DNA of 64,000 nucleotides from Hirsutella rhossiliensis. Lineage: Eukaryota > Ascomycota > Sordariomycetes > Hypocreales > Ophiocordycipitaceae. The DNA lies in contig NW_025408667.1 of assembly GCF_020360975.1 (NCBI RefSeq), positions 5,704,001-5,768,000 on the forward strand. Direction: 5' to 3'. Below the pieces are notes generated by a model. It made no database searches. It saw only the letters and a list, made by a program, of their open reading frames with translations, and was not told the DNA's origin. Made by a program: the position numbers and the translations under genes. Position 1 is the stretch's first letter. The number at the start of each line of letters is the position of its first letter. Below are positions 27,290 to 38,758 of the stretch, piece after piece.

Positions 27290-27560
27290 AGGTATAATTT
27301 TCTTAGGATATAGATAGCTCTTTATTTTCTCGGTTTATTATAATATTTAGACCTAAGAAGTCTTTTATATCTCCTAAGATAGTAAAATCTAGGAATTTAG
27401 ATAATTCTTTAAATAATCTTTCTTCTATTATAGATTTAAGGGGCCCTACTATAAGAAAGTCGTCGACGGAAATTACTAAGGCTATACTATAGTCCTTATT
27501 TATAAATACTCCTTCGTCTATTAAAAGAAGTAGAAATCCGAGTTTATTTAGTATAATTTT
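27290..27560 (-). pseudogene. Copia reverse transcriptase core
   Basis: The minus strand reads ALVISVDDFLIVGP at about 27,445-27,490, the YVDD-type catalytic box with both aspartates intact, followed in frame by LGDIKDFLGLNI and, after one TAA that fits a former Gln codon, ENYTLNKLKEF. These match the Copia family segment FLGi.i...L.Q..Y...iL..F. The active site is unmutated although the frame is broken. Confidence 0.85.
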
Positions 27561-28739
27561 TAAATAATTATACTAGAGCTTAGGACTTTATTTTAGGCTA
27601 TATAATGCTTTCTTTAGCTTTGCTTTAATTTAACCGGTTTTATATAGGTCTAGGAATTTAGTTAATTTAATTTCTTTAGCTCTATAAGCTAATCTATATT
27701 TTAAATAATATTCTTTAAGAGCGTATTCTTCGTAGCCTATAGGAAGATCGATATATACTTCGCTATCTATATCGGTATATACGAAGGCATTTATTATATC
27801 TATTTATAAAGCTTCGAATTTATAGATAATAGCTAAAATAAGTAGAATTCTAATAGATTTAGGTCTAGCCGTAGTCGAGAAGGTATCTAGGAAATCTAAG
27901 CTATAGATCTGCTTAAATCCCTATATTACGAAACGGGCTTTATATTTTATTATATTATTTTAACTATCCTTCTTAATAGTATAGACCTAGCGGCCTCCTA
28001 TAGCCTCCTATCCCTAGGAGGTAGGAAAATTCTAAGCTTTATATTTAATTAGCTAGATAATTTCCTTAATTATAGCTTCTTTCTAAAATGCTATTTTAGG
28101 GCTATTTATTGCCTATTTATAGTCTTTAGAATTTTTAGATCCTGATTTTCTATACTAGCTAGAATTAACTCTATAAAATCGTAGTTTAGAAATAAATTAA
28201 CGTTAGGGTATTCGATATAGTTAGAATTAAACCCTTCTAGCTTCTTAGGTAATTCTACTACTATTTTACTAGTAGTAGGAATAGGATCGTTATTTAGAGA
28301 CTCTTCTTCTATAGAGGGCGAGGGACTTTTATCTCTAGGTTCTTTAGTAGCTTCCTCTATAAGGATATAGCTTTCTAGCTTATCTTTATTTAGAATAGAA
28401 TTAAAGTTAAAGGTATTATTACTACTAGAGATTTCTAGATTTTTTATAAATTTATTTTCTAGTATAGTAATATCTCTAGAGATAGTAATCTTTCTCTTAG
28501 AAAAATCCTAGATTTTATATATATTTTCTAAATAGCCTACTATTATTCCCTTAAAAGCTCTATTATCTAGCTTATCTTTAGGGTCTTTATTCTTATAATA
28601 TATAAGGCTTCCGAAGGTCTTAATTTTATTTAAGGTCTCGAAGGGTAGTATTATATTATCCCTCTTTTCTATAAGACTTTTAAATCCTATCGTAGAATGC
28701 GGTAATCTATTATATAAATAGGTAGCTATTAAAACAGCT

Positions 28740-29230
28740 TCTCCCTATAGATATTTAAGAAGCCTAGTAGTAAATAAAAGAGCTCGTACTTTTTCTAATA
28801 TAGTACGATTTATTCTTTCTATTCTACCGTTAGATTCTAGCGTCCTAGGAGGACTAGAATTAAAGGTAATTCCTTCTTTTTCGCAATAGAGCTTTATTTT
28901 ATATATAAATTCTTTACTATTATTAGAAAATGCTTCTATAATCCTAGTATTTTTAGGGTTATTTTCTACCTTATTTTTAAATTCTAGGAACCTATCTAGA
29001 GCTTCTCCTTTTTTTCGAAGAAGATATATTTCTAGATATTAGGTTCCTATATGTAGGAAAGAAATATAATAGTAATATTTATTATAAGTAGGCACTTTAA
29101 TTAGCCCCTAAATATCTAATACTATTTTTTCTAAATAAGAATAAGACTTATACGAAGGTTATCTATTAACCTTATTTATTGCTTTAGCTTTAATATATAT
29201 TTCGCATTGCCTTATTTTATTTTCCTCTTT
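28740..29230 (-). pseudogene. Copia integrase core
   Basis: Minus-strand frames contain CEKEGITFNSSPPRTLESNG and then RIERINRTILEKVRALLF. This is the conserved integrase segment of Copia elements (G...S.P.TPeqNG..ERkNRTl.e.aRaLL), which carries the catalytic glutamate after NG. The frame is open for several hundred bases around it. Confidence 0.85.
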
Positions 29231-30183
29231 TAGAGGCATTTTTATATCCTTATTATATCTTTTTAATATTTCTAAAATAGCCCTACTATTTATATGCCCT
29301 AAGCGTAAGTACTAAGTATAAAAATCTATATCCTTTGCTTTTAAAGATATAATAAGGATCGATTAGCTTTCTAATAAAGGTTCTATAGGAATATAATATA
29401 ATTTATTTCTAAGAAATCCTTTAGTAAGGACCTTAGCCTTATTATCTAATAAAAGGACTTTATTTCCTCCTATTAAGGCATAGGTATTATTAAAATAAGA
29501 TTAGGATAGTATATTTACCCCTAATTCGGGTATATAAAAGCAGTCTCGAAGGATATACCTTTTTCTACTATATAGGAACTTAAATACTAAGTCCCCCTTT
29601 CCTTTTACTAATATAAAGGAAGCTTTTCCCTAGTAAACTTTAGACTTAATTTCTTTATAGTTAATAAGGAAATTCTTATTAGATACTATATACTTAGTAG
29701 CTCCGGTATTATAGATAAAATTAAAGATCCTTTTATTCTTATAACTAGGAAATTCTCCTTCTCTTACCTTTAAAACTAATTCCTTTATTCTAGGAATTAA
29801 GGCTTTTAGAGGTCCTAAAAAAGAGTCTTTATTAGCTTCTACTATAAGGGTATTTATAAAGGTTAAAATTACCTCTAAATCCTTAGACGTTTATATAGGG
29901 GTCGGAGCCCTAGAAAGGTCTATAAGGTCGATATCTAGGTCTATATTTTCTTACGAAGCTATATTTAAGACCTTATTACTATCGTCCGAATCGGACTCTA
30001 GCTCTATAATTCGAGCCTTCCTTCTTTTATTAGTAGTAGAAATACTACTAAAAGGGGATTTCTTCCTAAAAGAAGAAGATAAAGAAGAAGATTTTCTCTT
30101 CTTAGAAATTCGAGTCCTATCGTCCTTTTTTCCTTTATTTAAAACCTAATAAGTAGGAGCCTTATTCGGGTATAATTTATAGC

Positions 30184-30232
30184 AATTTACTATAAAATGC
30201 CCTGGTTTTTTGCATTCCTTATAATAAGGAGT
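30184..30232 (-). pseudogene. Copia gag zinc knuckle
   Basis: The reading YKECKKPGHFIVNC keeps three of the four CCHC ligands. The first cysteine has become tyrosine, as expected for TGT to TAT under RIP. It lies downstream of the gag frame at 30,386-30,583. Confidence 0.75.
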
Positions 30233-30385
30233 ATCTATAGAATTTCTATAGGATTTCTAAGGCTTCCTTCGTATTAGGAAGGCTTTCTCTAAAGATTTAT
30301 CTATATCCTCTATTCTTCTAGCTTCGTCTAAAAGACTAGCTATTAGGGATTCGAGGGTAAACGCCGTAGAATTATGCCTAAGGCT

Positions 30386-30583
30386 CTACGTAATATTTAT
30401 AATATAGCTTCTAAATTCCTTATTAAGGCAATTAAGAATCCATGCTATAAGGATAACTTTTAGAATTTCTATATTACGGGATTTTAAATCCTCGTAGATT
30501 TCTTTTACCTTATAAAGGTATTTCTCTAAATTAGAGCCCGAGGGACTAAGATTAAAGAGCTGCTTTATAAGCAAATAATTCAA
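30386..30583 (-). pseudogene. Copia gag fragment
   Basis: This 65-codon frame contains LEKYLYKVKEIYEDLKSRNI and ILIAWILNCLNKEFRSYI, which match the helical gag domain of Ty1/Copia elements (family y...i..l...L...g....d......iL..Lp..y...). It lies between the 5' LTR and the zinc knuckle, as expected for gag. Upstream parts of gag are broken by stops. Confidence 0.8.
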
Positions 30584-31020
30584 CGAGAAATTCGACGGAT
30601 TATATAGCTTTATAAGCTTATCCTAAGCAGCTTTAGCATTTATTAAATGCTTAATTTATATTAAAGGGCTATCTTCGACTTAAAGAAAAATCTAGGATAA
30701 AGCTTTTATAGTCTTTATATAATTTTCTTACTCTAAGGTAGCGATAAGCTTTTCCTTAGTAAGGATAGCTCTTATCCTTATAGTTTAAAGAGTATAATTT
30801 AAATTTCCTTAAGTCTAGAGAATTTATATTCTTTCTATCTACCTATTTTATATAAATTCGGTATTATTTCGTTCGTAGGGATCGAGAAGTCTAGGCGGGA
30901 GTTTAAGAGCGTAGGAAGGTAGAAAAAGTCGTTAGGGGGATTTTCGAAAGGAATTTTAATCGGGTATTTCGACAAGGAATTTCAAAGGTATAAGTTAATT
31001 TCCTAGCTTAAAAGGAGTAA

Positions 31021-31035
31021 GCTAGGCTTATAACC
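31021..31035 (-). other. Copia primer-binding site (half tRNA-iMet type)
   Basis: On the minus strand GGTTATAAGCCTAGC directly follows the 5' LTR. Apart from two CpA/TpG-type changes it is complementary to the anticodon arm of initiator tRNA-Met (GCTGGGCTCATAACC). Copia of Drosophila is known to prime from an internal cut of this tRNA and not from its 3' end. Confidence 0.7.
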
Positions 31036-31603
31036 TCTTAAGGTATATAAGCAAAAGCGGAATTTTAGGAAATCAAGGAATTACGTAAGACTATATAATA
31101 GAGGGGAAGAAGGAGTATAAGGTAGGATTTTCAACGGAATTTATTAGTAGTATATTAGTATATAGAAGAGGTGTTAAAGTTAATAATTTTCTATCTATCT
31201 ACTAGCGGATATACTGTCTAATATAGACAATTGTAGCTAAACGGAAGAACCTTTCGGGACTAGATTTAGGCTGCCGTATAGCCCTAAGACTAGGGAATTC
31301 CGTGATACCTCGAGTGAATCTAAAAGTGTCTTAGTTCTACTAATATTCGTGTTTAAAGGAGGTTTGTCGTGCCGGTGTTCTTAAGAGGTCTTAGCTAGCA
31401 TTCTAAGCTAGCTCTGTTCCTTCGATTCCCGATTATACGATAACCGGCAACCCGTTTAATATATAATAATATGTAAAATAACGAGCGATTCTTACTTTAT
31501 AGGATGCGATTTTATCTATAATTAATATACTACTTATTAGCTTATATAATCGGGAGAGTATATTATAGCTGCTTTATTTATAGTAGGAACACTATTCCTT
31601 ATA
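31036..31603 (-). repeat. Copia 5' LTR
   Basis: This is the right copy in window coordinates and the 5' LTR of the minus-strand element. It is collinear over 568 bases with 25,556-26,123. It ends at the ATATA target duplication. Confidence 0.92.
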
Positions 31604-33877
31604 ATATATAAATAAAAGTATATAACTAAAGTTATTAACTTTTTAGTAGGTATAAATAAAGGGGGACTCTATTAAAGGGCGTTCTTTTAGGACTATAAAG
31701 AAGGAAACCTAGTCGTTTTTAATGCTTAGAAAGAAGGATAATACGCTAAACTCTATACGTTCCTATAAGTATAGCGGTAGTTTCTTTATATCCTCTAAGT
31801 TCCTTATAACTTTACCTATACGCTAGTCCCTTATACTACTTAGTAAAAAGGGTAGGAATATAGCTACTTAGCTTTAATAATAATTTAATACTAAGTTAAA
31901 GGTATAGTTAAGCTATACCTTAAGATAATTAAATAGTAATACCTAAAAGTTAAAGTAATTTTAAAGTAAAGGTATAAGGTAACGTAAGAAGCCCTATAAA
32001 TAGATAAGATCTTATACTAAGACTAGTATTTCTTTAAGCTAGATAAGAGGATAAGTATAAAAAGCTACGTTAATAGGCTAATATATAGAATCTAAGCTAT
32101 CGTAGCGAACGAGCTTAATTATACGTAAGCGATATTATAGGGCGGTAGAGTTTCCTAGTAGTTTAATAGCGGGGTTAGACGACTATAAAGGATACTATTT
32201 AATTAAGGTCTAACGACCTTTAACGGAGTCTTTCCTATAAGGATTCCTAGGAGCGAGCGGATTTACCGATATAACTATATTATCTTAGGAGACTAAGAAG
32301 AATAAGACCTCTAAGAAGTCCTAGAGGTAGTTAACCTCCTAGATAGGTATACTAGATAAAGACTACTACTTTAAAGAGATATAGAACTAGCTTATATAGT
32401 AAGGAAAGTAAGAAAGGAGCTATCTATACTAGCTGCCCTTATAAAGCAACCTAACTTAATCGCTTAAGCTATACGCGGTTTCTTTATATAACTCCTCCTT
32501 AAAAAGACCCTTAACTATTTAATTACGCCGATAGGAATTAAGAATAAACTTAGTCCTTTATTACCTTAAGCGTTAACCGAATTAAGCTCCTTATTTAAAC
32601 TAAGTAGCCTTTTCCTAAGTAACCTTAAGATAGGATCCCTACCCTAGAGCCTATAAAGAAGAGAGCTAAGCGCCCTTACTAGTCCCTTTATATATATAGA
32701 AACGATGCCTTTATTCTCCCCCTTCGATATATAGCTAATTAGGCCTACTCCTTGCTTACTACTAATAACTCCTTTAAACGTATAAAGGAGCGAAAGACTT
32801 ATAACTATACCCCCGCCGATAACCTAATAAAGAGCTAGTAAGGAAGAAAGGTAAATAGCTTAACTACTAACTTACCCTAGGACTCTAAAATTACTAGGCG
32901 CTTAGTTAATTACCTTAAGGCCGAAGACTCTAGTAACGCCTATAGCACGCCCCGTTACTCCTTAGAAATAAAGTATAGTAATAGCCTCTCTAGCTACGGT
33001 TCTTATAAGGTTTATACTAGGTTTTAAATCCTCTTAGGTTAAAGGAGTTAAAAACCTAGGAATATATTAGAACTACTACTAGGATATTAACGACTATAAT
33101 TCTATATATTTATATAGGACTATTAGTAATATAATAACGATTAGCCTATAAGACTTTATATCTTATTTAATTTAGCTATACCTAAAGCTATAGACTAGTA
33201 AAGACGCTAACTACTTTATTTCCTTAACGCCCTTAAGAATAATAAGCGTAAATACTTAGGAGTATATATAAAGGGTAGTAGATAATTATTTAAAGAAGGA
33301 AGTATATAAGTAAAAATAAGAAAGAGCTAAATAAGTAGCTTATAGGTAAAGGGAGGAATAAAGAACGCGAAGGGAAAGGATTATAATAAAGGAGAAAAGT
33401 TCCGTCGATAGTTTATTTACTTACTTATATACTTAGAAAGAGAGCCTTACCTATTATTATCGCGCCCTTTCTATTAGTATCTTAGGTTAGAAAGTCGCTA
33501 AGGAAGAGTTTAATAAGTAAGATCGTACCCCTATAGATATTAGCCCGTTAAAGGGATAAGACCCCTAGTACTCCCTTTTTAACTTACTTCTAAGTATACT
33601 TAAAGGCGTCTTAAAGACCTTAATTATTTAATTAAGTATCTTCCTTAATTATAGTTAATTTAAATTTTTATTTTTCCCCTTTAAAGTAGATACCGCTAGT
33701 TATATAACTTTAGTAGAGATAAAGAGGCATAGAGTAAAGAAATCTCTAAGACTTATATTTATAACTTAAGGCCCTTAGAGCTATATATAGGACTAATAAT
33801 TAAATAATTACGTAGTTAAATACTTTACTAATCCTTAGCTACGTACTATACGTGCTTTAAGTATATACCCTTATCCC

Positions 33878-34303
33878 TGTTAAAATAAGTAAGGTAAAGA
33901 TATTTAATTTTTATAGGGGTAGTAATTATAGTAAGGGAGTAATTATTATATTACCTTAATTATCTTTCTTTCTTTTATTTAACGCCCTTTCTTATACTTA
34001 TTTAGTATCTTAATTAATAAAGAAGATCTTACTTAAAGAAGCTATTAATATCCTCTTAACTACTAAGCTTTTTACCGGTTTTTTCTTTCTTTTCTAGCCC
34101 TTACTAATATATCTATTTTATCTCTCGCTACTTTTATAAGAAGCTATCGCTACTTTTACTTTCCCTTATACCCCTACCCTCTTCTTTATACCTCCTTTTA
34201 GCTCCTTCTTCCTTTTTCTATACTAAGTATTTTTAGCTTCCTAGGTCCTTCTTACTATAGGATATCTCTAAGAACTATAAAATTAAGTAACGCTTTACGA
34301 TAT
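33878..34303. repeat. About 426-bp direct repeat, left copy
   Basis: This segment and 36,125-36,550 are near-identical (shared strings include ggtagtaattat, gatatctctaagaactata and acccctaccctctt). Their spacing suggests an LTR pair or two solo LTRs enclosing 1.8 kb. I saw no target duplication. A partial third copy of the end lies at about 36,750-36,800. Confidence 0.7.
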
Positions 34304-36124
34304 ACCCCCTTAGCTATAGCTTACCCTTTAAAGGTATAGCTAATATAGCTTTAGGCTAGTAAGCGTATAAAAAAAGTTCTTAGCTCTATACTTATCTTTT
34401 TACTTAAGGAAAGTAAGGGCCCTTTTAGGTCCCTAGGCTCTTTTAGACCTACTTAAGGAATAGGGGCTTAAAGAAAGGAAAGTCTTATAGGAAAGGGGGC
34501 TATCTTAAAAGGGAGAAACCTAATTAAATTAAGAGCCCTTTAAAGGGAAAACTTCTTCCCTTTTTTTAGCTATAGATATTACCTTCTTATATAAACTATT
34601 AGCTTCTTTTATAAACTCTTAAGGCGGGCCTTTAAAGATAGCTTCTTATAGATGTTTTCTAGACTTATTTACTATAAAAAGATAGCTAGCTTTTACTTTA
34701 ATAAGGGCTTTATAAGATAGTTTGCTTTTATTAATACTATTAAAACTTAATAAATAGAAATAAGTCCCTTTTAAACTTCTTAGTATAACTAATACTAATA
34801 GATATCGATATATTATAGTTCGGTTACTAGCTTTACGTTTTCTATTAAAATTTATATAGTTTATATATTATTATATTTTATAAATAATAAGCTTAGAATT
34901 TATAGTTATAAAGATATTAATAGCTAGCTAAGGAAAATAGCTTTCTTTAAAGCTTTTAAAAGAGCTAGTAGCTTTACCTCTATACTTAAAGTTATAATAG
35001 TAGCTTACTTTAAAGCTCTCTAAGTAATAGTTCCTTTAAAAAGAAATATAATATACCCTTATAAGCTTTTTTTATCTAAGGAATTATCTATAAAGGATAA
35101 ATCGCTTAAATAAAAAAAGATTTTAGTAGCTAGTTTCCTTCCTTACCTTCTTAGGTATAAACTATATAATCTTATTAAATAGAGATAAAGAATAGCTTAC
35201 TTTACTACTTCTTAGTACCTAAGACTAGGATTCTAGTAATACTTAGCTAGCTAAGAGACTATAAAAGAGATATTTAGTTTAATAGAAATAGCTAAAAGAA
35301 AAAGGAAGGAGCCTTTCTTTTATTAATATAAGTATTTCTCTTACTCTTAAGCTTAAAAGGATAGACTAATTAAAAGCTCTTTATTTCTTTAAGGATTTCT
35401 TCTTACTTAGCTAGCTATAAAGAAGCTAGTAGGTTCCTAGTAAAAAAGGCTCCTAGGTATACTATATAGGTCTTCCTAATATAGTTAGTTATATAGCCCT
35501 TTAAGGGAGCTATTAAGGTTTTAAGCTTTAAAAGCTATTACCTAAGAGTCTCTTTTTCTTAAAGAGAGATTAGCTTTATAGTATTAATAGATTCTATTAT
35601 TACTATATATATAGTAGTTAGTAGCTTTATCTTATAGAGGTATTCCTTATAGTAACTCTCGTAGTTACTTAAGGTAGTAGAAAAAGCTCTTTACTATATA
35701 GAGGTTAGCTCGGAGAAGAGGGAAGCTCCCTCTATAGATTCTATTACCTTAGAATAAAAAGGGGGCTTAAGATAGTCCTACTTATTAAAGAAGACTAAAT
35801 TATAAATAGTCCTATTTATATAAGCCTATAGCTCCTTTACCTACTTATCTTAATCTTAGGGCTCTTTAAGAATCGTCCTATAAACTATAGGGGCGGTAGA
35901 GGAATCGTTTTTCGATATTATTATAGAAGAGGGTAGAAAAGTTAGTTAAAAATCGGCTTTTCTTATAAGAGGGGTAAAAAGAAGGGGCTATAAGGGATAT
36001 AAGAAAAGTGCATTTTATAGTAGCCGGAAGGTATAAGAATTCTATTCCTCTTAAGCTTATAACTCTTATAAAAAGAGATATAAAAAGTATATATAAAATA
36101 TATAAAGGTAAAATTAAAAGTAAG
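34304..36124. other. AT-rich interior between direct repeats
   Basis: The 1.8-kb stretch between the two repeats is rich in short purine and pyrimidine runs and has no recognisable coding motif. If the repeats are LTRs, this would be the interior of a short non-autonomous element. Confidence 0.4.
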
Positions 36125-36550
36125 GGGTTAAATAAGTAAGGTAGAGATATTTAATTCTTATAAGGGTAGTAATTATAATAAGAGAGTAATTATTATATTA
36201 CTTTAATTATCCTTTTTTTCTTTATCTAACGCCCCTTTTTATACCTATTTAGTATCTTAATTAATAAAGAAGATCCTACTTAAAGAAGCTACTAATATCC
36301 TCTTAACTACTAAGCTTTTTACTAGTTTTTCCCCTCTTTTTTAGCCGTTATTAGTATATCTATCTTATCTCTCGCTACCTTTATAGGAAGCAATCGCTAC
36401 TTCTACTTCCCCTTATACCCCTACCCTCTTTTCTATACCTCCTTTTAGCTCTTTCTTTCTTTTTTTATACTAAGTATTTTTAGCTTCTTAGGTCCCTCTT
36501 ACTATAGGATATCTCTAAGAACTATAAAATTAGGCTACGCTTCGTAATAT
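36125..36550. repeat. About 426-bp direct repeat, right copy
   Basis: Partner of 33,878-34,303, with transitions between the copies consistent with RIP. Boundaries are accurate to about 5 bases. Confidence 0.7.
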
Positions 36551-37490
36551 AAGTAAAGGGATATACTATAAGTACCTTTTATTATATTATAATAATAAGC
36601 TATATAGGATCTAACTATATACTACGCTTACTACTATTAAATACGCGTTTATATATATAGCCTACCCTGCCCTATAACGCTATTAGCTAAGGTCTAGGCT
36701 AATACCTAGACCTATACTAAGGGTAAATACTCTTATAATCCCTTTTACTTAAGGATATCTTTAAAACTATAAAATTATACTATACTTTAAGATATATATA
36801 TATTAAGTATATACCTTTATCCTTATTAAAATACCCTTATACTAGCTTTATAAATCTATATAGTTTAGGGTAGCTTAAGTAAAAAGATTAATACCTTACT
36901 TAAGGTAAATAATATACTTAGCTTTTATTTACTTTAGCTATATTAGCGTTTTATATTATAGTTATTTAAGGTATATAAGTAACTTTAAAAGTCTTAATAC
37001 TAGCTTTTTTATAATACTTAGATACTTATTCTTAAGTATACTTACTTAATAATAAAGCTAAGTTTTAATAAGTAAAAGGGTTAATATACTCTTTAAGTTA
37101 TAAGATCTTAGTAAATACTATTATACTTACTTTAAGGCTCTTTTACTAATTAGTAAAGTACTATTATCTTATATTAGTCCTTACCTCTTTAAAAGAAAGG
37201 AAACCTTTCTACCTTTTCTACTTATTAGTACTAAAACAGCTAAAATATAAGGGCGCTAATAAGATAAGACCTAGCTAGGATCTTAATACTATAAAGTAGA
37301 TCTATACTTTATATAGCTATACTAGTTAGTCTTTCTATAGTTTATTATAATAATAAGCGCTTTTATAATATACCCTTAAGCCTTAAAGCGCTTATTAAAT
37401 AAGTCTAAGAGAGACTAATCTACTAACTTTATTAGTAGATAGTTACTAGAATATAGTAGTATATAGTTTTTAAGTAGAAAGTCTACTTAT
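36551..37490. other. RIP-degraded sequence up to block edge
   Basis: Apart from a partial repeat copy at about 36,750-36,830 I see no feature here. CpA depletion persists to about 37,490 and then stops abruptly. Confidence 0.5.
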
Positions 37491-37499
37491 ATTTTTATA

Positions 37500-37700
37500 T
37501 AAAGCGCAACGCGCGTAAGTAAGACCGAAATCGAAGGTTACGAGCCGGGCTCCGCGGGGCCAGAGCTTCGATTTTGCCGCGTAATAGCGGTAATCCGAGT
37601 AAGAAAACGCCGGCCCAGTAGGGCTGGGCCTTCGAAAACGATATGGCTTTGTATGGGGCGGTGCGGTAATCCGATTACCGGATGACCGGTCAGCCGGCCC
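37500..37700. repeat. Hairpin-rich GC segment at block edge
   Basis: Several inverted repeats follow one another: cgaaatcgaag with cttcgattttg (37,526-37,536 and 37,566-37,576, one mismatch), ggcccag with ctgggcc (37,612-37,618 and 37,624-37,630), ggtaatc-c-gattacc (37,665-37,679) and the palindrome tgaccggtca (37,683-37,692). This density of hairpins is typical of transposon ends. No transposase frame is seen nearby. Confidence 0.6.
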
Positions 37701-37720
37701 CGGGACCTGTGACACCTACT

Positions 37721-38758
37721 TGTTCGAAAACAAGGACGACCAGACTATAATAGGTTGGAAGGATCGTCCCAAAAAAAGGCGGCCGAAAGCTCGGAAACGT
37801 AGCAATTGCGAGGAAGCAACAGAACCTCCGAGCAAACAATGTGCCACAAACATCACTGCTAAAGCTGGAATGGTTTCGCCTCGTACTGAGGAACTATGGC
37901 GAGTAGCGGACGCACATGACTGTTGGTTTGGGAAATGTCGAGAACAGATCACCAAGACCGTCGCCAAAAGCAGCACACCCCGAATTCTCTTAGCCAAGGT
38001 TTATATTATAATGGACGACTCTGCTGCCTGCATCTCAAGGAGTTAGGTCATCCTTTACGTGCCTCAATTGCGGACAATTCGAACCACAGGGCAGTGCACC
38101 AGACAGCAGGCCGGACTTGGCATGCATGTGCTTTGCAATAAAAAAGTTCCCCATAAGGCAGCAACGGAAGAAAGCGGGGGTGCCCCGGCATCAGGTTATA
38201 TAAACGGCGGCAGCTTACGCGTTCCAGATCAAAAAGTTCCTTCCTCTTCTCAAAAGCACTGAAACTTCGGCATCTATTTACAAAAATCCTATTATATCGG
38301 TGCCTCCTCGTCGACTCAATGCCTGCTCAGCGATCTATCTGTACTTAATATTACATCCACTATGCCTGTGGACACGACATCGATTCCGAATTCGTGAAGT
38401 GTCCCACTCACGATAAGAAGGTGGATGAGCGATGCGGTCGCGCATCGTGGGAGCGCAAGGAGGAAAAGATATCCTCACATAAATGCAGAAAATGTCTTAG
38501 TAGCGACAAAGCGAGGTAGGATGTCGGGATCGGTCCGTGTTGGGCGATGATGATCACCGCGCTTGTTCGAGGAGTTGAGGATTCATGTCTATTATGAAGG
38601 GCTCTCCGACACACCCAAGACGCGGCTTCGGCCGGGGATACCTCAATCCGGTGCATAGGTATGGTCTACTAATGGATATTATACTTGTGTAAAGATCTCA
38701 ATGTAGTCAATATTTTTGTACCGACCAATAGTTCCCCAACCATACTTTTTTATAGCAG
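37721..38758. other. Gene-free stretch upstream of block edge gene
   Basis: Dinucleotide use is normal here and short frames exist on both strands. The longest plus-strand frame (37,720-38,046) begins with TTG and has no recognisable motif. I see no supported gene. It may hold 3' sequence of the kinase-like gene and gene debris. Confidence 0.5.

Larger units (their letters stand above)
25556..31603 (-). mobile_element. Full-length Copia (Ty1-type) LTR retrotransposon
   Basis: All structural parts are visible. Two 568-bp LTRs (25,556-26,123 and 31,036-31,603) align without gaps and differ at about 32 sites by hand count (about 94% identity), mostly transitions. Five-base target duplications ATATA lie outside (25,551-25,555 and 31,604-31,608). 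A primer-binding site abuts the 5' LTR and a polypurine tract abuts the 3' LTR. Coding order on the minus strand is gag, zinc knuckle, integrase, reverse transcriptase, RNase H, the order of Copia. Scattered stops (Gln to TAA) show RIP damage, but long frames survive, so it is younger than the surrounding relics. Confidence 0.93.
24890..33850 (+). mobile_element. Unclassified coding element split by Copia insertion
   Basis: A protein-like plus-strand frame runs from about 24,900 to 25,555 (it includes AANLNSILGLAIDLPKNAAI and RRDITLKNAQIIYKGVKKI), is interrupted by the Copia element, and protein-like frames resume from 31,604 to about 33,800 (for example EVYKQKQERAKQVAYR and FKVDTASYITLVEIKRH). 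Removing the Copia element and one ATATA copy rejoins the flanks. The frame across the junction is not certain. The VDTAS segment near the end faintly resembles a retroviral protease D-T/S-G site, so a gag-protease polyprotein of an LTR element is possible. I do not recognise the family. It is heavily RIP-mutated and non-functional. Confidence 0.45.
1..37490. other. RIP-mutated AT-rich transposon block
   Basis: This block is almost devoid of CpA and TpG dinucleotides. In the first 600 bases I find no CA and a single TG. CG, CC and CT remain common, so the loss is not simple AT enrichment. This is the signature of repeat-induced point mutation, which changes CpA to TpA in duplicated DNA of ascomycetes. 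Translated frames give recognisable transposon proteins in which Trp and Gln codons have become stops and Cys has become Tyr. No intact host gene was found. The block ends abruptly near 37,490, where ordinary dinucleotide usage returns. The element boundaries given below are approximate unless stated otherwise. Confidence 0.93.

Noticed and set aside
37720..38046. 108-codon basic open frame
   Set aside because: It begins with TTG, not ATG, and shows no motif. An overlapping frame of similar length exists on the other strand.
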